Of a DNA stretch of 64,000 nt, positions 56,912-64,000 are shown in pieces. Where the stretch lies: assembly GCA_963837585.1 (NCBI GenBank), contig CAWINX010000004.1:310001-374000 (forward strand). The letters are read 5' to 3'. How positions within the stretch are numbered: position 1 is the first letter of the stretch; the number at the start of each line of letters is the position of its first letter. Source of the DNA: CAWINX01 sp963837585. GTDB taxonomy: Bacteria; Actinomycetota; Thermoleophilia; Solirubrobacterales; 70-9. The translations under genes and the position numbers were made by a program. A model generated the notes under the pieces. The model searched no databases. It was not told where the DNA came from and saw only the letters and a program-made list of their open reading frames with translations.

Positions 56912-57691
56912 ATGCGCAAACGTTCGATTTCAATAACCGGCATGATCGCGGTGACGGTCGCTGCGATCGCCACTTCGGTCGCTGTCGCAGGAACCGTTAC
57001 CGGAAATGACGGGATGTCCCTCTCGGCCGGCGTAAAGGTCAGCCCCAACAAGCTGTCGAAGAGGGCCCCGACCCCCGCCGCCATCAAGATCGCGACCAAG
57101 ACCACGACCAACGACTCGACCGGGGCGCTTAACCCTGTCGTCAAGGCCGTGATGGACTTCGACAAGAGCGGCACGTACTTCACCAAGGGCCTGCCGACCT
57201 GCAAAGAGAAGGCGGTGGAAGCCAAGTCGCCCGGAGCAGCCAAGAAGAACTGCGGGAAGGCGCGCATCGGCGGCGGGCAACTCACCGCCATGGTGTCGTT
57301 CTTCGGGCAGCCGTCGCAGCAAACAAGTGCGGAGCTCACCGTCTTCAACGGTGTCCCAAAGGGCGGCAAGCCGACCGTGGTCGTGTACGCCTACGCCAAG
57401 AATCCGGTTCCGCTCGGCTACGTCATCAGCGGCGTCGTCTCCAAGTACAGGAAGGCCGGCTATGGCACGCGGTTCGAGATCGACTTCCCGTCGCTCTTCG
57501 GCGGTAGCGGCGCGGTGCAAACGTTCAATCTCAAGATCGACAAAAAATTCATCCGCAAGCGTAAGAAGCACAGCGTGGTCAGTGCCAAGTGCCCCCACAA
57601 CAAGAAGCTGAAGTCGCGCATCGCGTTCACCTATAGGAACGGTGAGACGATCACCGTCCCTTCGACGCAGAGCTGCAAGCCGAAGCGCTAG
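56912..57691 (+). CDS. Secreted protein of unknown function
   Basis: 259 residues with a classical signal peptide: MRKRSIS, a hydrophobic stretch of about 18 residues and the AGT region near residue 28. The mature part is lysine-rich (basic) with four cysteines (TCKEK, NCGKA, KCPH, SCKP), likely two disulfides. Sequence around SPNKLSKRAPTPA resembles secreted proteins of unknown role that I recall from Solirubrobacterales, but no family is assigned. ATG at 56912 follows GGGGGAGAG. It is convergent with gcvPB. Confidence 0.65.
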   Translation: MRKRSISITGMIAVTVAAIATSVAVAGTVTGNDGMSLSAGVKVSPNKLSKRAPTPAAIKIATKTTTNDSTGALNPVVKAVMDFDKSGTYFTKGLPTCKEKAVEAKSPGAAKKNCGKARIGGGQLTAMVSFFGQPSQQTSAELTVFNGVPKGGKPTVVVYAYAKNPVPLGYVISGVVSKYRKAGYGTRFEIDFPSLFGGSGAVQTFNLKIDKKFIRKRKKHSVVSAKCPHNKKLKSRIAFTYRNGETITVPSTQSCKPKR

Positions 57692-57779
57692 AACGCAGAT
57701 TCTCTCTTCGAGCCAACGGCCGGCTCCTCGGGGCCGGCCGTTGGCGCTGCGCCGGAACCGCGAAAGTGCCCGTCGGCGT

Positions 57780-59274
57780 CTACAGCGGCTGGCGGACGAC
57801 GGGGCGGCGGGTCGCTTTGACTTCGTCGAGGCGGCGGACCGGGGTTGTGTAGGGGGCGTTTTTGGCGACCTCGGGGTCGGTCTCGGCTTCGGTGAGGATC
57901 TCCTCGATCGGCGTCGGCGAAGGCGTCGAGGCTCTCCTTGGTCTCGGTCTCGGTCGGCTCGATCATCAGCGCCTCCTCGACCAGGAGCGGGAAGTAGACG
58001 GTCGGCGGGTGGAAGCCGAAGTCGAGCAGGCGCTTCGCCAGGTCCAGCGTGGCGAGTCCCAGCTCCGCCTTCATCGGCTTGCCGGAGAGGACGAACTCGT
58101 GCATGCAGTGGCGGTCGAAGGCGACCGGCAGGCGCTCGCCGGCGCGGCCCTGGGCGAGGCGCGCCTTCAGGTAGTTGGCGTTCAGCACCGCGGTCTCCGA
58201 GGCCTCGGCGAGGCCGTCGGCGCCGAGGCTGAGGATGTAGGCGTAGGAGCGGACGAAGACGCCGAAGTTGCCCTGGAAGCCACGCAGCCTGCCGATCGAC
58301 TTCGGCCGCTCGAGGTCGAGGTCGAAGGTCGGGGCCGTGGCCGTTGGCGCCCTCGCGCCTGACCACCTGGGGACGCGGCAGGAACGGCTCGATCCGCTCG
58401 GAGACGGCGATCGGGCCGGCCCCCGGGCCGCCGCCACCGTGCGGCTGGCTGAACGACTTGTGCAGGTTGACGTGGACGATGTCGAAGCCCATATCGCCGG
58501 GGCGCGAGTGGCCCATCACCGCGTTGAGGTTGGCGCCGTCGTAGTAGAGCGTGCCGCCGACCTCGTGGATCAGCGCGGCGATCTCGGCGATGTTCTCGTC
58601 GAAGAGGCCGAGCGTGTTGGGGTTGGTCAGCATCAGGCAGGCGACTTCGTCGTCGACCTTGGCGCGCAGGTCGTCCATATCGACGCCGCCGCGTTCGTTG
58701 GTCGCGACCTTGACCGCCTCGTATCCCGCCATCGTCACCGAGGCGGGATTGGTCCCGTGGGAGGTGTCGGGAGCGAGGACCTTGGTGCGGCGCTCGCCGC
58801 GATCGGCGTGGTAGGCGCGGGTCAGCAGTAGGCCGGCGAGCTCGCCGTGTGAGCCGGCCGAGGGCTGGAGGCTGACGTGCGGCAGGCCGCAGATTTCACT
58901 CAACGACTGCTGGAGCAGCCACATCAACTCCAGCGCCCCCTGAGCGCGGCGCGGGTCCTGCGCCGGGTGCAGGCGGGCGTGGCCGGGCAGCGCCGCGACC
59001 CGCTCGTTGAGGCGCGGGTTGTGCTTCATCGTGCAGGAGCCGAGCGGGTAGAAGCCGGTGTCGAGGTCGAAGTTGCGACGCGAAAGGCGGTTGTAGTGGC
59101 GGACGATCTCCGGCTCGGCGATCTCGGGAAGGCGCGGCGGCTCCTCGCGCAGGAGGTTCGACGGGATCAGCTCCTCGAGCGGGCGCTCCGGGACGCCGGC
59201 GTCGGGAAGGACGGCGGCGCGGCGGCCGGGCTTCGACTTCTCGAAGATCGTCTCGACGACTTCGTTCTGTTGGT

Positions 59275-59278
<4 letters not shown>
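57780..59278 (-). CDS. gcvPB: Glycine dehydrogenase subunit 2 (GcvPB; two single-base frame breaks)
   Basis: About 498 residues corrected. FYPLGSCTMKHNPRLNE, TSHGTNPASVTMAGYEAV, YYDGANLNAVMGHSRPGDMGFD and the PLP lysine region HVNLHKSFSQPHGGGGPGAGP are intact. Removing a C near 58330 joins GHGP to TFDLDLERPKSIG; removing a C near 57916 joins FADA to IEEILTEAETDPE, with stop at 57780. ATG at 59278 overlaps the gcvPA stop. Confidence 0.92.
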
Positions 59279-60639
<1,361 letters not shown>

Positions 60640-60676
60640 CGCGCCTAAGGCTACGGAAGCGGGAGGGCGGCGCCCC

Positions 60677-61072
60677 TCATCCTTTTTCGACCATCTTGCG
60701 GTATTCGTCCGCGCTGAGCAGGCCCTCCGCCTCGCCGGGGGCGGTCAGCCTGACCTTGACCAGCCAGCCCTCGCCGTAGGGGTCCTCGTTGATCTTCTCC
60801 GGCGCGTCGGCGAGCGCCTCGTTGACCTCGACGATCTCCCCGGAGAGCGGCGCGATCACGTCGGAGACGGCCTTCACCGACTCGACCTCGGCGTAGGAGG
60901 CGTCTTTGTGGATCGCCACGCCGACCTCGGGCGGGTCGTAGAAGACGACCTCGCCGAGGCTGTCCTGGGCGTACCAGGTGACCCCGAAGACGGCGTGCTC
61001 GTCCCCCTCCAAGCGGGCCCAGTCGTGCTGGTCGTGGTAGATCAGCTCGTCGGGGTAGTTCGCCTCGGCCAA
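60677..61072 (-). CDS. gcvH: Glycine cleavage system H protein
   Basis: 131 residues carrying the lipoylated lysine in AEVESVKAVSDVIAPLSG. The start is TTG at 61072, with AAGGAG eight bases upstream, since no ATG or GTG fits the frame. It follows the gcvT stop by one base. Confidence 0.92.
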   Translation of the reverse strand: MAEANYPDELIYHDQHDWARLEGDEHAVFGVTWYAQDSLGEVVFYDPPEVGVAIHKDASYAEVESVKAVSDVIAPLSGEIVEVNEALADAPEKINEDPYGEGWLVKVRLTAPGEAEGLLSADEYRKMVEKG

Positions 61073-61073
61073 G

Positions 61074-62145
61074 TCACTTCTCCTTCTTCGCGTACAGGGG
61101 CTTGGAAGCTATCCGGGCCGGCCGTCGCTTGCCGCGCACGTCGATCTCGACCTCGGTCCCCGGCTCGGCGAGGTCGGCGCGAACGTAGGCCATGCCGATC
61201 CCGATCTCCAGCGAGGGCGAGAAGGTGCCGGAGGTGACGACACCGACCTCGGCGCCGTCGGCGAGGACCGGGTTGCCCGGGCGCGGGATCCCGGCACCCT
61301 CGATCTTGAACGGGACGAGCACCTCGGCGGTGCCCTCGGCGCGCGCGCGAGCGACGGCCTCGGCCCCGACGAAACCCGGTCGCTTCCGCGCAACACCAGC
61401 CGAGGCCGGCCTCGATCGGGTTGCGCTGGGGCGTCAGGTCATTGCCGTGCAGGTGGAAGCAGGCCTCGAGGCGCAGGGTGTCGCGGGCGCCGAGCCCACA
61501 GGGGACGACGCCCGCGTCGAGCAGCTCCACCCAGATCGCCGGCGCGACATCGGGGTCGATCAGCAGCTCGACCCCGTCCTCGCCGGTGTAGCCGGTCCCG
61601 CAGATCAGCGCCGGGCGTCCGCCGACCCTCTCCGCCGCGACTCGCATCCGCGGCGGCAGGTCGAGACCCAGCGCGGCAGTGACGATCCGGCGGGAGTTCG
61701 GCCCCTGGACGGCGAGCATCGCGTAGCGGTCGGCCACATCGCGCACCGAGACGTCGAAGTCGCGGCTCCAACGGCCCAGCCAGGCAAGGTCGGCGGGGTG
61801 GTTGGCCGAGTTGGTGACGACGAGGTAGCGGTCGCCGCCGAGCCGGTAGGCGAAGAGGTCGTCGAGCACGCCGCCGTCCTCGGCGCAGAGGCAGGAGTAC
61901 TGGGCGCCGCCGATCGCGATCTTGGCGACGTCGTTGGAGAGGACCCGCTGCAGGAAGGCGAGCGCGCCCGGCCCCTCGACCTCGACCTCGCCCATGTGGG
62001 AGACGTCGAACATCCCGGCGTAACTGCGCACCGCGAGGTGCTCTTCGCGAATCCCCTCGTACTGGACGGGCATCTCCCAGCCCGCAAAATCGACCAGCTT
62101 CGCCCCGAGCTCGAGGTGGCGGTCGTAGAGGGGGGTGCGTCTCAC
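61074..62145 (-). CDS. gcvT: Glycine cleavage system T protein, aminomethyltransferase (single-base frameshift)
   Basis: About 356 residues corrected; MRRTPLYDRHLELGAKLVDF, the catalytic-Asp region DVSHMGEVEVEGPGAL, CGTGYTGEDGVELL and LGLGARDTLRLEACFHLHGNDL (in parts). Near 61378-61382 a run of T has one too many; corrected, GLGWCCAEATGF continues as VGAEAVARARAEG and the end is KPLYAKKEK. GTG at 62145 lies 13 bp after ftsZ in the same direction. Confidence 0.93.
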
Positions 62146-62158
62146 CGACGCAGCGTAT

Positions 62159-63238
62159 TTATTCCTTCAGGAAGCCGGGAACGTCGATGTCGTCGTCGGA
62201 GACACGCAGTTTGCGAATGTCGGTGTCCTCGGCCGAGATCCGCGGGCGACTCTCGTAGCGACGCCGGACCCGCTGCGGCGAGCGGGCCAGCAGCTCGAAG
62301 CCCTCGAAGCCGGTGGCGATCACGGTGACGCGGACCTCGTCGCGCATCGACTGGTCGACGACCGAGCCGAAGATGATGTTGGCGTTGTCGTCGGCCTCGG
62401 CCTGGACGAGTTTGGCCGCCTCGTTGACCTCGAAGAGCCCGAGGTCCTCGGGGCCGGTGATGTTCAGCAGCATCCCGGTGGCGCCCTTGATCGACTCCTC
62501 GATCAGCGGCGAGGTGATCGCCGCCTTGGCGGCGTCGAGAGCGCGCGCCTCGCCGGAGGCGGCGCCGACGCCCATCAGGGCGGAGCCGGCGTCGCGCATG
62601 ATCGTCCGCACGTCGGCGAAGTCGAGGTTGATCAGGCCGGGGATGGTGATCAGGTCGGTGATGCCCTGGACGCCCTGGCGCAGGATGTCGTCGGCCTGGC
62701 GGAACGCCTCGAGGACGCTGGTCCGCCGCTCGACCGCCTGCAGAAGCTTCTCGTTGGGGACGATGATCAGGGTGTCGACGTTGTTGCGCAGCTTCTCGAT
62801 CCCCTCGAGCGCCTGCTGCATCCGCCGCTTGCCCTCGAACTCGAAGGGCTTGGTGACGGCGCCGACGGTCAGCGCGCCGATCTCCTCCTTGGCGATCTCG
62901 GCGATGATCGGCGCCGAGCCGGTGCCGGTGCCGCCGCCCTCGCCGGCGGTGACGAAGACCATGTCGGCGCCCTTCAGCGCCTCCTTGATCTCGTCGCGAC
63001 TTTCGGCCGCCGCGCCCGCCCCGACCTCGGGGTTGCCGCCGGCGCCGAGGCCGCGGGTCAGCTCGGTCCCGATCGAAAGCTTGATGTCGGCGTCGCAGGC
63101 CTGAAGAGCCTGCGCGTCAGTGTTGACGGCGACGAACTCGACGCCGCGGATGCCGGCATCGACCATTCGGCTGACGGCATTGGTGCCGCCGCCGCCCGCT
63201 CCGACGACCTTGATTACCGCGAGGTAAGTGGATTCCAT
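62159..63238 (-). CDS. ftsZ: Cell division protein FtsZ
   Basis: 359 residues: N-terminal VVGAGGGGTNAVSRM, tubulin signature GGGTGTGSAP, T7 loop NLDFADVRTIM, and the C-terminal peptide DIDVPGFLKE used for FtsZ-partner contacts in actinobacteria. It forms the division ring. A good promoter lies about 140 bp upstream. Confidence 0.97.
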   Translation of the reverse strand: MESTYLAVIKVVGAGGGGTNAVSRMVDAGIRGVEFVAVNTDAQALQACDADIKLSIGTELTRGLGAGGNPEVGAGAAAESRDEIKEALKGADMVFVTAGEGGGTGTGSAPIIAEIAKEEIGALTVGAVTKPFEFEGKRRMQQALEGIEKLRNNVDTLIIVPNEKLLQAVERRTSVLEAFRQADDILRQGVQGITDLITIPGLINLDFADVRTIMRDAGSALMGVGAASGEARALDAAKAAITSPLIEESIKGATGMLLNITGPEDLGLFEVNEAAKLVQAEADDNANIIFGSVVDQSMRDEVRVTVIATGFEGFELLARSPQRVRRRYESRPRISAEDTDIRKLRVSDDDIDVPGFLKE

Positions 63239-63383
63239 CTCCCGATTTCTCCGAACCCAGCCCTGGTGGGCTGGAATCTGCCCAGTCCGCGAGGACTGGA
63301 TTTGAGTTGAGCCTTTGTTCCGTCCGAGGCTTCAGCAATGCTCAAGGGTTCAGGGAATTGCCTCAACCTCGGAAATTGCGCTC

Positions 63384-63412
63384 AACGTAGGGTATTCCGG
63401 GCGTTCTGTCAA
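63384..63412 (-). promoter_or_regulatory. Probable ftsZ promoter
   Basis: On the minus strand TTGACA (63412-63407) is followed 17 bases later by TACGTT (63389-63384), a good sigma-70 pair with standard spacing. A start near 63377 would give a 5' leader of about 140 bases ahead of the ftsZ ATG at 63238. The leader holds no obvious open reading frame of note. Confidence 0.6.
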
Positions 63413-63443
63413 ACGCTCGGGAGGCATCCTGCAATGCAGATCT

Positions 63444-63460
63444 CTCAAGTCTGACTTGAG
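63444..63460. promoter_or_regulatory. Palindrome upstream of the ftsZ promoter
   Basis: CTCAAGTC-T-GACTTGAG, perfect 8 bp arms. It lies between the end of ftsQ (63493) and the ftsZ promoter; it could be a regulator site or part of the ftsQ terminator. No T-run follows. Confidence 0.45.
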
Positions 63461-63492
63461 GGTTTACCCACTCTCAGGCTGTGGTCGAAGGT

Positions 63493-64000
63493 TCAGGGCA
63501 CGGTCGGAAGCGTATGCCCAGAGCCACGTATCGCCGGGTGGCCCGGAGCGTGCAGGTCTACATAATCGAGCGAGGTCACGGCGGGGTCGGCGAGCACGGC
63601 GGCGGCGGATTTCCATTTCCGCGCCGCGCCGGCGGCGCTTCCGAAGCGCAGTTGCACCCCCGCCTTCAGCTCGACATCGACTCCGCTGACGCCGTAGAAG
63701 CTGCTCTCTATATAGGGACGAAGCGCGGGCGGAGCGGCGCCGAGGACCAGCGCCTGCTGCAGCGCCGTCCCGACGAGCCGGGGGCGCGGCGGCGGGGTCG
63801 AGAGGGACAGCGATGGCAACGCGGCGTCGGCCGGAAGCGGCAGCCAGTTGAGCACCGCGCCGCCGGCGGAGACCCCAACCGCGTCCGATCCCGTGCCGAT
63901 CGTCGAGGTCGGTTGCAGCACGCTCACCCGGGGAGCCACCGTCTTGTCGCGGATCGCGAACCAGTAGATCGCAACCCCGGCCACCACCGCGAGGAGGATT
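63493..64000 (-). CDS. ftsQ: FtsQ-like cell division protein (partial, 5' end outside window)
   Basis: 169 residues visible. The right edge shows a TM helix (ILLAVVAGVAIYWFAIR), then about 15 residues, then the C-terminal FtsQ-type domain (VDVELKAGVQLRFGSAAGAARKWKSAAA in parts, DYVDLHAPGHPAI). The position immediately upstream of ftsZ fits FtsQ. In usual FtsQ a POTRA domain of about 70 residues lies between the TM helix and this region; it is not visible here. Confidence 0.7.
   Translation of the reverse strand, partial: ILLAVVAGVAIYWFAIRDKTVAPRVSVLQPTSTIGTGSDAVGVSAGGAVLNWLPLPADAALPSLSLSTPPPRPRLVGTALQQALVLGAAPPALRPYIESSFYGVSGVDVELKAGVQLRFGSAAGAARKWKSAAAVLADPAVTSLDYVDLHAPGHPAIRGSGHTLPTVP

Noticed and set aside
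62146..62158. Glycine riboswitch ahead of gcvT
   Set aside because: The gap to ftsZ is 13 bp; no aptamer could fit.

Overview
The window reads as a high-GC chromosomal segment from an actinobacterium, most likely of the class Thermoleophilia (Solirubrobacterales-like). The evidence is core-gene content and synteny: a ruvC-ruvA-ruvB block beside yebC, an AroH-type chorismate mutase, a SepIVA-like coiled-coil protein beside yceD and coaD, a WS/DGAT acyltransferase, Ku with a separate LigD-type polymerase, split glycine decarboxylase (GcvPA/GcvPB) and an actinobacterial FtsZ tail. The lineage is inferred, not measured. The DNA is mostly housekeeping and densely packed, with many ATGA or GTGA overlaps. 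No rRNA, tRNA, CRISPR array, prophage or transposase gene was seen.

Layout. 1-3466 (minus): a partial PAS/zinc-ribbon protein, ruvBAC and yebC. 4.0-4.3 kb: a repeat cluster between convergent genes. 4.3-7.0 kb: an M29 aminopeptidase with the PLP synthase pair pdxT/pdxS. 7.0-16.0 kb: khpA-rpsP-ffh-ftsY (ribosome and SRP), a WS/DGAT enzyme, smc-rnc-acpP-plsX-rpmF. 16.0-16.44 kb: a palindrome-rich gap. 16.4-25.7 kb: a methyltransferase, yceD, a SepIVA-like gene, coaD-rsmD-recG-fakA, an MMPL transporter and rpmB. 25.7-29.2 kb: riboflavin operon ribD-ribE-ribBA-ribH. 29.2-34.2 kb: a DUF2442/DUF4160 pair, a GT2 glycosyltransferase with a flippase, a two-TM channel with RCK domain, rpe and a zinc ribbon. 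34.3-50.2 kb: rsmB, fmt, def, priA, metK, der, cmk, the aromatic genes aroA-tyrA-DAHP synthase-hisC-aroH, rluB, scpB and scpA. 50.3-54.9 kb: cupin, trpS, a DHA2 exporter and FetAB-like iron exporter. 55-56.9 kb: Ku and stand-alone LigD polymerase (end joining). 57-64 kb: a secreted protein, gcvPB-gcvPA-gcvH-gcvT behind ftsZ, and a partial ftsQ.

About two dozen conserved genes are broken by single-base indels, most of them insertions. In each case removing or adding one base restores the family sequence and the expected stop or overlap. The pattern resembles uncorrected single-molecule sequencing errors, so these entries are described as one gene each with the break located.

The most unusual signals are non-coding or small. 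(1) A 30-codon leader peptide ending in F-S-Y-F-W-R-F-S lies directly ahead of DAHP synthase and suggests attenuation by aromatic amino acids. (2) A structured palindromic element of 79-99 bp occurs three times with compensatory stem changes; one copy sits inside recG and can be read through as an about 30-residue insertion. (3) Four copies of a 46-47 bp REP-like palindrome occur in two pairs. (4) Three very long imperfect palindromes lie at gene ends (ku/ligD, mmpL/rpmB, MFS/trpS). (5) The SMC protein appears to lack a hinge domain, and the FtsQ-like protein appears to lack a POTRA domain.
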